Shown here piece after piece: positions 25,940 through 37,590 of a DNA stretch of 64,000 nucleotides (its first letter is position 1; every line of letters begins with the position of its first letter). The stretch covers positions 1,522,817 through 1,586,816 of the forward strand of contig NZ_CP022463.1 of the NCBI RefSeq assembly GCF_002224485.1, written 5' to 3'. Both the position numbers and the translations under genes were made by a program. Origin of the DNA: Sinomonas sp. R1AF57. Lineage in GTDB: Bacteria; Actinomycetota; Actinomycetes; Actinomycetales; Micrococcaceae. The notes under the pieces were generated by a model. The model had not been told where the DNA came from and did no database searches. It saw nothing but the letters and a program-made list of their open reading frames with translations.

Positions 25940-26582
25940 CGCCGCCGGCAGCCAGCGCGCCGAGCGGGGCGCGCCACGATGGGCCCGCAAGCCCGTCATC
26001 GTCACGCTCGCCGTCGCGCTCGCGCTGGCGGCGTTCGGCGCGACGACCCAGACCTGGCTGGACGCGGAAGTCCGGGGCGCCGCCGTGCGGACCGCCCATC
26101 TGGCGGTGCAGGGGAGCAAGGCCGCCACATCGGTGTCCGCCCTCGCCCTCGTGGGCCTCGCGGGGACGCTGGCCGTGGCGGTCGCGGGACGGATCGGGAG
26201 GACCATCGCCGGCGCCATCGTGATCCTCGCGGGCGTCGGCATCGTGACGGCGTGCCTCGCAGTCCTCGCCGACCCGCGGGCCGCCGCCGAGGGCTCGATC
26301 GCGCAGGCGACCGGCCTTGCCGGCACCGACGCGGCCGTCGGGCTCACCGCCTTCCCGGCCCTCGCGGCAGCAGCCGGCGCGCTGCTGGCCGCGGCCGGCG
26401 TCGTGCTGCTCGTCGCCTCACGCCACTGGCCCACCCGTACGAGGTACGACGCCGCCGTCCCCGGCTCCCGCGGCAGGGCCGCCGCTGGCGGGGGAGGGAC
26501 GGGCGGCGACGGAAGCCGGTCCGCGGTCGACGGAATCGACGGCTGGGACAGCCTCAGCCGCGGCGAGGACCCCACCGACTGA
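25932..26582 (+). CDS. Trp-biosynthesis-associated membrane protein
   Basis: A 216-aa protein with four likely membrane helices (about residues 22-38, 65-82, 88-108, 133-155) separated by short loops, followed by a soluble Gly/Ser/Asp-rich tail. This matches the actinobacterial 'trp operon conserved membrane protein' found between trpE and trpC. Its function is unknown; transport or membrane association of the pathway are guesses. The GTG at 25932 overlaps trpE by 8 bp. Confidence 0.85.
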   Translation: MADAAGSQRAERGAPRWARKPVIVTLAVALALAAFGATTQTWLDAEVRGAAVRTAHLAVQGSKAATSVSALALVGLAGTLAVAVAGRIGRTIAGAIVILAGVGIVTACLAVLADPRAAAEGSIAQATGLAGTDAAVGLTAFPALAAAAGALLAAAGVVLLVASRHWPTRTRYDAAVPGSRGRAAAGGGGTGGDGSRSAVDGIDGWDSLSRGEDPTD

Positions 26583-26657
26583 CCCCCCGCCCCGTCCTCG
26601 GCGCGGTGCCGGAGGTGGCAGAATGACAGTAGTACCCCGACTTCAGGAGACGAAGAG

Positions 26658-26921
26658 ATGAGCAACACGCGTGCTTCCCAGACCACCACGAACAAGGTCC
26701 TCCACGGCGAGGACCTCGGCCACGGCAACAGCCCTGCGGCGTGGACGTGCGTGTTCGTCATGATGCTCGGCGCCATCGTGTCCTGCATCGGGTTCGCGAT
26801 CGCCAACAGCATCGTGTTCTGGGCCGGCATTGTCGTCATCGCCGCGGGACTCGTCGTCGGCTGGGCCATGAAGAAGGCCGGCTACGGCGTCGGCGGCAGC
26901 AAGCTCAAGAACCAGCACTGA
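26658..26921 (+). CDS. HGxxPAAW family small membrane protein (DUF6704 type)
   Basis: An 87-aa protein with the signature GHGNSPAAW near residue 22, just before the first of two membrane helices (about 29-48 and 52-70), then a short glycine-rich basic tail. The HGxxPAAW motif names a family in actinobacterial trp operons. Function unknown. A strong AGGAG lies upstream of the ATG, and the stop shares its last base with the trpC ATG, so the gene is coupled to trpC. Confidence 0.88.
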   Translation: MSNTRASQTTTNKVLHGEDLGHGNSPAAWTCVFVMMLGAIVSCIGFAIANSIVFWAGIVVIAAGLVVGWAMKKAGYGVGGSKLKNQH

Positions 26922-27748
26922 TGGCCACCGTCCTCGACGAGATCATCGACGGGGTCCGGGAGGACCTCGCCGCGCGTGAACGCCTGCTCCCGGCGGCCGA
27001 AGTCCAGGCGGCTGCGGCTGCCCGGCCCGCCGCCCTGGACGCGTGGGCGGCGCTCGGCGGCGGGGAGCCCGCCGGTGAGCTGCGGGTCATCGCCGAGGTC
27101 AAGAGGCAGAGCCCGTCGAAGGGCGCCCTCGCGGACATCGCCGACCCCGCCTCGCTCGCGGCCTTGTACGCCGAAGGCGGCGCCTCCGTCATCAGCGTCC
27201 TCACCGAGCAGCGCCGCTTCGGGGGCAGCCTCGCCGACTTCGACGCCGTCCGCGCGGCGGTCGGGATCCCGCTCCTGCGCAAGGACTTCACGGTGGAGGA
27301 GTACCAGGTCCACGAGGCCCGGGCCCACGGCGCCGACCTCGTGCTGCTCATCGTCGCGGCGCTCGACGACGCGCGGCTCGCGGGCCTGCTCGAGCTGACC
27401 CGCTCGCTGGGCATGGAGGCGCTCGTGGAGACCCACACGGAGGACGAGATCGACCGCGCTGCCGCCGTGGGCGCCCGCATTGTGGGCGTCAACGTGCGCA
27501 ACCTCAAGACGCTCGACGTCGACCGTGGCGTCTTCGGCCGGCTGGCCGACCGTCTTCCCGTCGGCGCCGTGGCCGTCGCGGAGTCCGGAGTGCGTGGCCC
27601 CGAGGACGTTGCCTACTATGCGGCGCACGGCGCGGGCGCGATCCTCGTGGGCGAGGCGCTCGTCACGCACGGTGATCCTCGGGCCCGCATCCAGGAATTC
27701 AAGCGCGCGGGGGCGGCTGCCATCGCCGCCAGGCCGGGCGCGCACTGA
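26921..27748 (+). CDS. trpC: Indole-3-glycerol phosphate synthase
   Basis: A 275-aa TIM barrel. Motifs: [17 protein letters not shown] (catalytic Lys and Ser), [25 protein letters not shown] with the catalytic Lys, [14 protein letters not shown] and [13 protein letters not shown]. Monofunctional; no TrpF domain is fused (actinobacteria use PriA for that step). Start overlaps the HGxxPAAW stop by one base. Confidence 0.96.
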   Translation: MATVLDEIIDGVREDLAARERLLPAAEVQAAAAARPAALDAWAALGGGEPAGELRVIAEVKRQSPSKGALADIADPASLAALYAEGGASVISVLTEQRRFGGSLADFDAVRAAVGIPLLRKDFTVEEYQVHEARAHGADLVLLIVAALDDARLAGLLELTRSLGMEALVETHTEDEIDRAAAVGARIVGVNVRNLKTLDVDRGVFGRLADRLPVGAVAVAESGVRGPEDVAYYAAHGAGAILVGEALVTHGDPRARIQEFKRAGAAAIAARPGAH

Positions 27749-27751
27749 GAA

Positions 27752-27777
27752 CACGGCAGGGCCCCCATGGGGCCGTG
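27752..27777 (+). promoter_or_regulatory. Hairpin in the trpC-trpB spacer
   Basis: CACGGC (27752-27757) pairs with GCCGTG (27772-27777) and an inner CCCC/GGGG stem closes a CAT loop, with an asymmetric AGGG bulge. It lies just before the GAAGGAAGG ribosome-binding site of trpB. It has no T-tract and is more likely a processing or stability element than a terminator. Confidence 0.45.
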
Positions 27778-27797
27778 CCTGAAGGAAGGTAGGACTG

Positions 27798-29228
27798 GTG
27801 GGCGACACGACGCCAGCGTCAGCCCCGGGCACCGGGGACGCACCCAACGTCAGGACGGACGGAGCGGCCGCCGAGTCGGCTGCGGACGCCTTCCTGAAGG
27901 GAAGCCTGCGCCACGCGCCGGGCCCCTACTTCGGCTCGTACGGCGGGCGATGGATGCCCGAGTCGCTCATCGCGGCGCTCGACGAGCTCGAGGACACCTT
28001 CGAGAAGGCCAAGGCGGATCCCGAGTTCCTCGCGGAGATCGCCGAGCTCAACCGCACCTACTCCGGCCGCCCCTCCCTCCTGACGGAGGCGAAGCGGTTC
28101 TCGGAGCACGCCGGCGGGGTCCGGGTCTTCCTCAAGCGCGAGGACCTGAACCACACGGGCTCGCACAAGATCAACAACGTCCTCGGCCAGGCGCTCCTCG
28201 CGCGGCGCATGGGCAAGACGCGTCTCATCGCCGAGACGGGGGCGGGCCAGCACGGCGTCGCGAGCGCGACCGCGGCCGCGCTGCTCGGCATGGAGTGCGT
28301 CGTGTACATGGGGGCGGAGGACTGCCGCCGGCAGGCCCTCAACGTCGCCCGCATGCAGCTCCTCGGGGCCGAGGTCGTGCCCGTCACGAACGGTTCCCAG
28401 ACCCTCAAGGACGCCATCAACGACGCCCTGCGGGACTGGGTCGCGAACGTCGAGACCACCCACTACCTCCTCGGGACCGCCGCTGGCGCGCACCCGTTCC
28501 CCGCCATGGTGCGCTTCTTCCACGAAGTCATCGGCGAGGAGGCCCGCGAGCAGATCCTCGCGCAGACCGGCCGGCTCCCGGACGCCGTGTGCGCCTGCGT
28601 GGGCGGCGGGTCCAACGCCATCGGCATCTTCCACGGCTTCCTCGACGACCCGTCGGTGAAGCTCTACGGCCTCGAGGCCGGCGGACGCGGAGTCTCCACA
28701 GGGCACCACGCCGCGACCATCACGCTCGGCCGCCCCGGGGTGCTCCACGGCGCCCGGACCTACCTCATGCAGGACGAGGACGGCCAGACCGTGGAGTCCG
28801 AGTCGATCTCCGCAGGCCTCGACTACCCCGGCGTCGGTCCGGAGCACTCCTACCTGCACGACATCGGCCGGGTGACCTACGAGCCGATCACCGACTCCGA
28901 GGCCATGGATGCCTTCAGCCTCCTCTGCCGGACGGAAGGGATCATCCCCGCCATCGAGTCCTCGCACGCCCTCGCGGGAGCCATCAAGGTCGGTCAGCGT
29001 CTGGCCGCCGAGGGAGGGGACCCCCACGAGAAGATCATCATCGTGAACCTGTCCGGCCGCGGCGACAAGGACGTCCAGACGGCTGCCGAATGGTTCGGGA
29101 TGCTCGACGAGAACGGCCAGGTCAAGGGAACCACCCTGTCGACGCGGCGCCCGAAGGGCTTCATGCCGCACGGCGGGCAGGACGCGGCGGACGCCGGCGA
29201 GGACGACACCGAGGAGGGCATCGCGTGA
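27798..29228 (+). CDS. trpB: Tryptophan synthase beta chain
   Basis: A 476-aa PLP enzyme. An N-terminal extension of about 45 residues precedes the conserved start [19 protein letters not shown] Lys lies in [17 protein letters not shown]; the phosphate-binding loop is VGGGSNAIG; the substrate loop is [10 protein letters not shown]. The C-terminal 35 residues are acidic. The length exceeds the usual 400-410 aa by both ends. GTG start with GAAGGAAGG. It overlaps trpA by 4 bp. Confidence 0.96.
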   Translation: MGDTTPASAPGTGDAPNVRTDGAAAESAADAFLKGSLRHAPGPYFGSYGGRWMPESLIAALDELEDTFEKAKADPEFLAEIAELNRTYSGRPSLLTEAKRFSEHAGGVRVFLKREDLNHTGSHKINNVLGQALLARRMGKTRLIAETGAGQHGVASATAAALLGMECVVYMGAEDCRRQALNVARMQLLGAEVVPVTNGSQTLKDAINDALRDWVANVETTHYLLGTAAGAHPFPAMVRFFHEVIGEEAREQILAQTGRLPDAVCACVGGGSNAIGIFHGFLDDPSVKLYGLEAGGRGVSTGHHAATITLGRPGVLHGARTYLMQDEDGQTVESESISAGLDYPGVGPEHSYLHDIGRVTYEPITDSEAMDAFSLLCRTEGIIPAIESSHALAGAIKVGQRLAAEGGDPHEKIIIVNLSGRGDKDVQTAAEWFGMLDENGQVKGTTLSTRRPKGFMPHGGQDAADAGEDDTEEGIA

Positions 29229-30034
29229 GCAAGGTCGCCGACGTCATCGACAAGGCCAAGGCGGAGGGGCGTGCCGCGCTGGTCGGATACCTCCCGGCCG
29301 GCTATCCGAGCGTCGAGGAGAGCATCGACGCCGCCATCGCGCTCGCCCGCAACGGCGCCGATGTCATCGAGATCGGGATCCCGTACTCCGATCCGGTCAT
29401 GGACGGCAGCGTCATCCAGGCCGCCACGACCCAGGCCCTCGCAAGCGGCTTCCACGTGGCGCGCGTCTTCGACGTCGTCAGGGCAGTCACCGAGGCCACC
29501 GCTGACCTCGGCACCGCGGTGCTGGTCATGACCTACTGGAACCCCGTCATGCGGATGGGCGTCGACGAGTTCGCCCGCCGCCTCGCCGAGGCCGGCGGAG
29601 CGGGCCTGATCACTCCGGACCTGATCCCGGACGAGGCCCACGAATGGATCGAGGTGTCCGACAGGTACGGCCTCGACCGGGTCTTCCTCGTCGCCCCCTC
29701 CACCACGCCGGAGCGGATGGCCATGACGGTCGCCGCGACGCGCGGGTTCACCTACGCGGTGTCCCTCATGGGCGTTACCGGTGCCCGGACTGCCGTGGAC
29801 TCGGCTGCACGGGAGGTCGTCGAGTCCGCGAGGGCGGCCGGCGCCGAACGGGTCTGCGTCGGCCTCGGCGTCTCCAACGCCGAGCACGTTCGCGAGATCG
29901 GCGCCTACGCCGACGGCGTCATCGTCGGCACGGCGATCGTCAGCGCGCTGCGCGAGGGGGGCCCCGACGCGGTCGGGAACCTCGCCGCCGAACTGCGCTC
30001 CGGGCTCGCGCGGACCGCGCCGGCCGGGACCTGA
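29225..30034 (+). CDS. trpA: Tryptophan synthase alpha chain
   Basis: A 269-aa TIM barrel that releases indole from indole-glycerol phosphate into the tunnel to TrpB. Catalytic Glu and Asp lie in [16 protein letters not shown]. Other family segments: [28 protein letters not shown] and [10 protein letters not shown]. The GTG at 29225 overlaps trpB by 4 bp. lgt follows after 2 bp. Confidence 0.96.
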   Translation: MSKVADVIDKAKAEGRAALVGYLPAGYPSVEESIDAAIALARNGADVIEIGIPYSDPVMDGSVIQAATTQALASGFHVARVFDVVRAVTEATADLGTAVLVMTYWNPVMRMGVDEFARRLAEAGGAGLITPDLIPDEAHEWIEVSDRYGLDRVFLVAPSTTPERMAMTVAATRGFTYAVSLMGVTGARTAVDSAAREVVESARAAGAERVCVGLGVSNAEHVREIGAYADGVIVGTAIVSALREGGPDAVGNLAAELRSGLARTAPAGT

Positions 30035-30036
30035 GC

Positions 30037-30984
30037 GTGCCGGCGGCTCTGGCCGACGCCGCCTCCGCGGTGCCGGCTGTGATCCCGAGCCCCGACTGGT
30101 CCGGATTCGACATCCCGCTCCCATGGGGCGCCCTGCGCATCCACGCGTACGCGCTGTGCATCCTCGCGGGAATCGTCGTCGGGCTCTGGCTCACCGCCAG
30201 GCGCTGGAGGGCCCGCGGCGGCAGTACCGACGCGATCTGGGACATCGCTGTCTGGGCGATCCCCGCCGGCATCGTCGGCGGCCGCCTCTACCACGTGTTC
30301 TCCTCGCCGGACCGGTACTTCGGGCCCGGCTTCAACGGCACCGGGGACCTCAGCGCGATCCCGCGCGTGTGGGAGGGCGGCCTCGGCATCTGGGGCGCGG
30401 TCGCCCTCGGCGCCGTCGGGGCCTGGATCGGCTGCCGGCGCGCGGGCGTGCGCCTCACGGCGTTCGTCGACGCGGCTGCGCCGGGCCTGCTGCTCGCGCA
30501 GGCAATCGGGCGCTGGGGCAACTACTTCAACCAGGAGCTCTTCGGCGGCCCCACGGACCTCCCGTGGGGGCTCGAGGTCGATGCGGCCAACCCGAACTTC
30601 CCGCCCGGCTACGCCCCCGGCACACTCTTCCACCCGACGTTCCTCTACGAGTCGCTGTGGAACCTCGCCGGCGTCGTCATCCTCCTGCTGCTCGACCGGC
30701 GCCTGCGGTTCCGCGGAGGCCGCCTGTTCTGGCTCTATGCCTGCTACTACACCCTGGGCCGCGTATGGATCGAGGCCATGCGCATCGACGACGCCGAGAT
30801 GGTCACCCTTGCGGGCATCACCGCCCGTCTCAACGTATGGACGTCGATCCTCGTCTTCGCGGTCTCGCTCGCCGTGTTCATCGTCCTGACGGTGCGCCGC
30901 GGCCGCGAGGCCAGCGGCGTAGCGCTGCCGGGGCGCGAGGCTGCGGAACCGGCGACGGCGGGTGCTCCACAGGCGCGCGCTTAG
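30037..30984 (+). CDS. lgt: Prolipoprotein diacylglyceryl transferase
   Basis: A 315-aa membrane enzyme that adds diacylglycerol to the lipobox Cys of prolipoproteins. The Lgt signature is present: GRWGNYFNQELFGGP, preceded by RVWEGGLGIWGA (actinobacterial variant of the HGGL motif) and followed by HPTFLYESLWNL. Seven or so hydrophobic segments. The GTG at 30037 comes 2 bp after the trpA stop, so lgt ends the trp operon; linkage of lgt to trpA is conserved in actinobacteria. Confidence 0.95.
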   Translation: MPAALADAASAVPAVIPSPDWSGFDIPLPWGALRIHAYALCILAGIVVGLWLTARRWRARGGSTDAIWDIAVWAIPAGIVGGRLYHVFSSPDRYFGPGFNGTGDLSAIPRVWEGGLGIWGAVALGAVGAWIGCRRAGVRLTAFVDAAAPGLLLAQAIGRWGNYFNQELFGGPTDLPWGLEVDAANPNFPPGYAPGTLFHPTFLYESLWNLAGVVILLLLDRRLRFRGGRLFWLYACYYTLGRVWIEAMRIDDAEMVTLAGITARLNVWTSILVFAVSLAVFIVLTVRRGREASGVALPGREAAEPATAGAPQARA

Positions 30985-31408
30985 CACGTGCGCACCGGCG
31001 CGCTGCCAGTCATGTCCGGCATGCGGACTGCGCCGTCTCGCAATGCGGTGGCGTGATAATCTGGCGGTCAGTCGAGACGGCTCTGACGACCCGCGGCCCG
31101 CATCAAAGGCCGCTTGGGAGACGTGAGGAAGCCGACCGGCTGCGGGAGGGGACCGCAGTCGGACCATGCCGGGCCACCGCCCGGACGGCTCGTCCCCACA
31201 ATGACGTGGATCATCCCGGCTCCGACGGACAGTGCATCGAACGGCCGGCACCGTGTGGCTGTCATGCTGCGGCGTCCTGTGACGCCGGGCAGCGGCCAGC
31301 CATACAATTTCCAGTAATCAGCGCCTTGCTGTGCCCACTCGTGCCACAGCATTGCGGGGCCAACGTTGTCCCCTGTCGCGAATCGACCAGGAGGAAGGAC
31401 GTTCCGTC
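30985..31408 (+). other. 424-bp upstream region and possible structured leader of gltB
   Basis: No gene is convincing here. It contains TGATAAT (31054-31060) and a second AT-rich hexamer TACAAT (31303-31308) that may be -10 elements. Between and after them are several inverted repeats: GGTCAG/CTGAC (near 31066-31088), a stem flanking GAGGGGA (about 31136-31162), CCGGGC-CACC-GCCCGG (31169-31184), GGCGTC-CTGT-GACGCC (31271-31286) and GCTGTG/CACAGC (31328-31350). If transcription starts at the first site, gltB has a leader of about 340 nt. I match it to no known riboswitch. Confidence 0.4.
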
Positions 31409-34400
31409 ATGACTCACCCGACCCACGGCGCCGCCGAGCAGGAGTCCGAAAGGGTACTCTCGCCCTTCGAACGGTTTGCGGCCATGCCCGCCTCTGCCGG
31501 CATGTACCGCTCGGACGCCGAGAAGGACGCCTGCGGCCTCGCGATCGTCGCGACGCTGCGCGGCGAAGCCGGGCATGACATCGTCGACGCCGCGCTGCAC
31601 GCGCTGCGGGCGCTCGAGCACCGTGGCGCCGTCGGCGCCGATGAGGGCACCGGCGACGGCGCGGGCCTCCTCACGCAGCTGCCCGACGCGTTCTTCCGCG
31701 CCGTGGTGGACTTCGAGCTGCCGGCCGCCGGACAGTATGCCGCCGGCATCGCCTTCCTCCCCGCCGAGGAGCGCGAGGCGGCGACGGCGCGCGCGGGCAT
31801 CGAGGCCCTCGCCGAGGCCGAAGGCCTGAAGGTCCTGGGCTGGCGCACGGTCCCGGTGGTCGCGGAGCTCGTCGGGGCGATGGCCCGGGCGTGCATGCCG
31901 CACTTCGAGCAGGTGTTCATCGCCTCGGCGACTGGCGAGGAGCTCGGCCGCAACGACCTCGACGGACGTGCCTGGCGGATCCGGAAGCGGGCCCAGAACA
32001 AGCACGGCGTCTACTTCCCGTCGCTCTCGTCACGCACGATCGTCTACAAGGGCATGCTCACCACAGCCCAGCTCGAGCCGTTCTACCCGGACCTCTCGGA
32101 CGACCGCTTCGCCACCAAGCTCGCCATCGTGCACTCGCGCTTCTCCACGAACACGTTCCCGTCCTGGCCGCTCGCGCAGCCCTTCCGGACGATTGCGCAC
32201 AACGGCGAGATCAACACCGTCAAGGGCAACCGCAACTGGATGCGCGCGCGCCAGTCGCAGCTGGGCAGCCCGCTGCTGGGCGACGCCCCCGAGGAGCTCT
32301 TCCCCATCTGCACCCCGGGCGCCTCGGACTCCGCGTCGTTCGACGAGGTCGCGGAGCTCCTGTGGCTCTCGGGCCGCCCGATCACGCACTCGATCATGAT
32401 GATGATCCCCGAGGCGTGGGAGAACCACACCTCGATGGACCCCGCGCGCCGGGCCTTCTACGAGTACCACTCCCTCCTGATGGAGCCGTGGGATGGCCCC
32501 GCTGCCGTCTCCTTCACCGATGGCACGGTCGTCGGCGCGACCCTGGACCGCAACGGACTCCGTCCCTGCCGCTACTGGGTGACCGAGGACGGGCTCGTCG
32601 TGTTCGCGTCCGAGGTGGGCGTGGTCGACGTCGTGCCCTCGAAGGTCGTCAAGAAGGGACGCGTCTCGCCCGGCAAGATGTTCGTGGTGGACACCGACGC
32701 GGGCCGGATCATCGACGATGAAGAGGTCAAGGCAGAGATCTCCGGCTCGAACCCCTGGGGCGAGTGGCTCAAGCAGAACGTGATCCGGCTCGCCGAGCTC
32801 CCGGAGCGCGAGCACGTGATCCATACGCCGCAGTCGGTCAACGTCCGCCAGCGCACGTTCGGGTACACGCAGGAGGAGCTCCGCATCCTCGTCGGGCCGA
32901 TGGCCCGCACCGGCGCCGAACCGATCGGCGCGATGGGCTCGGACACCCCGGTGGCTGTCCTGTCCAAGCGCCCGCGCCTCCTGTTCGACTACTTCGTGCA
33001 GTCCTTCGCGCAGGTGACCAATCCGCCGCTCGATGCGATCCGCGAGGAGCTCGTGACGAGCCTCAACGGCGCAATCGGTCCCAACGGCAACCTCCTGAAC
33101 ACGGAGCGCGTCAAGGAGAAGCAGGTCATCCTGCCGTTCCCGGTCATCAACAACGACCAGCTCGCGAAGATCGCGAACATGGAGGCCGAGGCCGGGGAGA
33201 ACAGAGGCGACCGGATCGCCGTCAAGATCCGCGGCCTGTACCGGCCGGAGGGCGGCGAGGCGGCCCTGCGCGCGCGCCTGACGGAGATCTGCGAGCAGGT
33301 GTCGGGCGCGATCAACCGCGGGGTCCAGTACATCGTCCTCTCGGACCGCGACTCGAACGCCCAGTGGGCGCCCATCCCGTCGCTCCTGCTGCTCTCCGCG
33401 GTCCACCACCACCTGCTGCGCAGTGCCAACCGCACCAAGACCGCCCTGGTGGTCGAGGCCGGCGACGTGCGCGAGGTGCACCACGTCGCGGTGCTCCTGG
33501 GCTACGGGGCGTCCGCCGTGAACCCTTACCTGGCCATGGAGTCCGTCGAGGAGCTCATCCGTTCGGGCGACCTGCCGGGCGTGACCCCCGAGGACGGCGT
33601 CTACAACCTCATCAAGGGCCTCGGCAAGGGTGTCCTGAAGATCATGTCCAAGATGGGCATCTCGACCGTCGCGTCGTACTGCGGCGCGCAGACGTTCGAG
33701 GCCCTCGGCCTGTCGCAGGACCTCGTGGACGAGTTCTTCGCCGGCACCCACAGCCAGCTCGGCGGCGTCGGGCTCGATGTCATCGCCGCGGAGGTCGCGG
33801 CGCGGCACGAGATGGCGTACCCGTCGTCAGGTGTCGAGCAGGCCCACCGCCCGCTCCTGAACGGTGGCGAGTACCAGTGGCGCCGGGACGGAGAGCCCCA
33901 CCTCTTCAACCCCGAGACCGTCTTCCGGCTCCAGCACTCCACGCGCGAGCGCCGGTACGACGTGTTCAAGGCGTACACGAACGGGGTCGACGACCAGTCC
34001 CGGAACCTCATGACCCTCCGGGGCCTGCTGCGGTTCAAGGACGGGGTCCGCCCCGCGGTCCCGATCGAGGAGGTCGAACCGGTCTCGAGCATCGTCAAGC
34101 GGTTCTCCACGGGTGCCATGAGCTACGGCTCGATCTCCAAGGAGGCCCACGAGACCCTCGCCATCGCGATGAACCGCCTCGGCGGCAAGTCGAACACCGG
34201 CGAGGGCGGCGAAGACGTCGACCGCCTGCTGGACCCAGAGCGGCGCTCCGCGATCAAGCAGGTCGCCTCGGGCCGGTTCGGTGTCACGAGCCTGTACCTG
34301 ACGAACGCCACGGACATCCAGATCAAGATGGCCCAGGGCGCCAAGCCGGGCGAGGGCGGCCAGCTCATGGCCCAGAAGGTCTACCCGTGGGTTGCCCGGA

Positions 34401-36020
34401 CGCGGCACTCCACCCCTGGCGTGGCCCTCATCTCCCCGCCGCCGCACCACGACATCTACTCGATCGAGGACCTCGCCCAGCTCATCTACGACTGCAAGCG
34501 GGCCAACCCGAGCGCGCGCGTGCACGTCAAGCTCGTCTCCGAGGTCGGCATCGGCACCGTTGCTGCCGGCGTCACGAAGGCGAAGGCCGACGTCGTGCTC
34601 GTCTCCGGGCACGACGGCGGAACCGGCGCCTCGCCGCTGAACTCGCTCAAGCACGCGGGCGTTCCGTGGGAGCTGGGCCTCGCCGAGACGCAGCAGACGC
34701 TCATGCTCAATGGGCTCCGCGACCGCGTCGTGGTCCAGGTCGACGGCCAGCTCAAGACCGGCCGCGACGTCGTGATCGCGGCTCTGCTGGGCGCCGAGGA
34801 GTACGGCTTCGCGACCGCGCCCCTCGTCGTCTCGGGCTGCATCATGATGCGCGTCTGCCACCTCGACACCTGCCCCGTCGGCGTCGCGACGCAGAACCCC
34901 GAGCTCCGGGCGCGCTTCTCCGGCAAGCCGGAGTTCGTGGTGAACTTCTTCGAGTTCATTGCCGAGGAGATCCGCGAGATCCTCGCCGAGCTCGGCTTCC
35001 GCTCCCTCGAAGAGGCGATCGGCCACTCCGAGTTCCTGGACACGCGCCAGGCCATCGACCACTGGAAGGCGGAGGGGCTGGACCTCTCGCCCATCCTGAC
35101 CGGCCTCGACTTCGATGACGACGCCCCGCTGCGCAACATGACGGGGCAGAACCACGAGCTCGAGAAGCACTTCGATGCGCAGCTCATCGAGATGTCCGCC
35201 GATGCCCTCAACGACCGCAGCCCGGTCAAGATCAGCCTGCCCGTGGTGAACACCGACCGATCGGTCGGGACGATGCTCGGGCACGCGGTCACGAAGGCGT
35301 TCGGCACCGACACCCTCGCGACGGACACGATCGACATCACCCTCACCGGCACGGCCGGGCAGTCCCTCGGGGCCTTCCTCCCGGCAGGGATCACCCTGCG
35401 CCTCTTCGGCGACTCGAACGACTACGTCGGCAAGGGCCTGTCCGGCGGCCGGGTGATCGTCCGCCCCGACCGCACGAACGTGTTCCCCGCGGAGCGCAAC
35501 GTGATCGCGGGCAACGTCATCGGCTACGGCGCGACGAGCGGCGAGCTGTTCCTGCGCGGCCAGGTGGGCGAGCGGTTCCTCGTGCGCAACTCGGGCGCCA
35601 CCGCCGTCGTCGAGGGCATCGGCGACCACGGCTGCGAGTACATGACGGGTGGGCAGGCGCTCATCCTCGGACGCACGGGGCGCAACTTCGGTGCCGGCAT
35701 GTCCGGAGGAACCGCCTTCGTCCTCGACCTCAAGCCCGAGCGCGTCAACAAGCAGGCCCTCGACGCCGGAGAGCTCACGCTCCTGGCGCTCGACGACGAG
35801 GACCGCGACATCGTGCGCGGCCTCCTCGCGAAGCACATCGAGGAGACCGAGTCGGCCCTTGCCCAGCGGCTGCTCGAGAACTTCGACGACACGGCGGCGA
35901 GGATCACTAAGGTCCTCCCGCGCGACTACGCAGCAGTCCTGCAGACCCGTCTGGCCGCCCTCGACGAGGGGCTGGACCCGGACGGCGAAGAAGTTTGGTC
36001 TCGCATCCTGGAGGTGACCG

Positions 36021-36028
<8 letters not shown>
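31409..36028 (+). CDS. gltB: Glutamate synthase (NADPH) large subunit
   Basis: A 1539-aa enzyme that makes glutamate from glutamine and 2-oxoglutarate. The glutamine amidotransferase nucleophile is expected at Cys42 in [15 protein letters not shown], after a propeptide that is cleaved. Later come the FMN/2-oxoglutarate synthase domain ([46 protein letters not shown]), the 3Fe-4S cysteines in [17 protein letters not shown], and the C-terminal GXGXG beta-helix. The ATG at 31409 has GGAGGAAGG 9 nt upstream. gltD overlaps by 8 bp. Confidence 0.97.
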
Positions 36029-37478
<1,450 letters not shown>

Positions 37479-37483
37479 ACATC

Positions 37484-37511
37484 AGGCGGGGCGGTCGTGT
37501 CCGCCCCGCCT
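37484..37511 (+). terminator. Terminator after gltBD
   Basis: Perfect 11-bp stem AGGCGGGGCGG/CCGCCCCGCCT with a 6-nt loop (TCGTGT), starting 5 nt after the gltD stop, followed by a mixed T/C stretch (GTCCTTCCTGCTTGCTTC). Confidence 0.85.
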
Positions 37512-37590
37512 GTCCTTCCTGCTTGCTTCACCCCGACTGTTCACCCCTCTGCTCCCGACGCAGAATCCGCTCGACATTAGGGTTAGGTAT

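Noticed and set aside
31061-31408. A cobalamin, glycine or SAM riboswitch upstream of gltB
   Set aside because: Some purine-rich pieces are suggestive, but none of the conserved cores is present in order. Reported only as an unclassified structured region.
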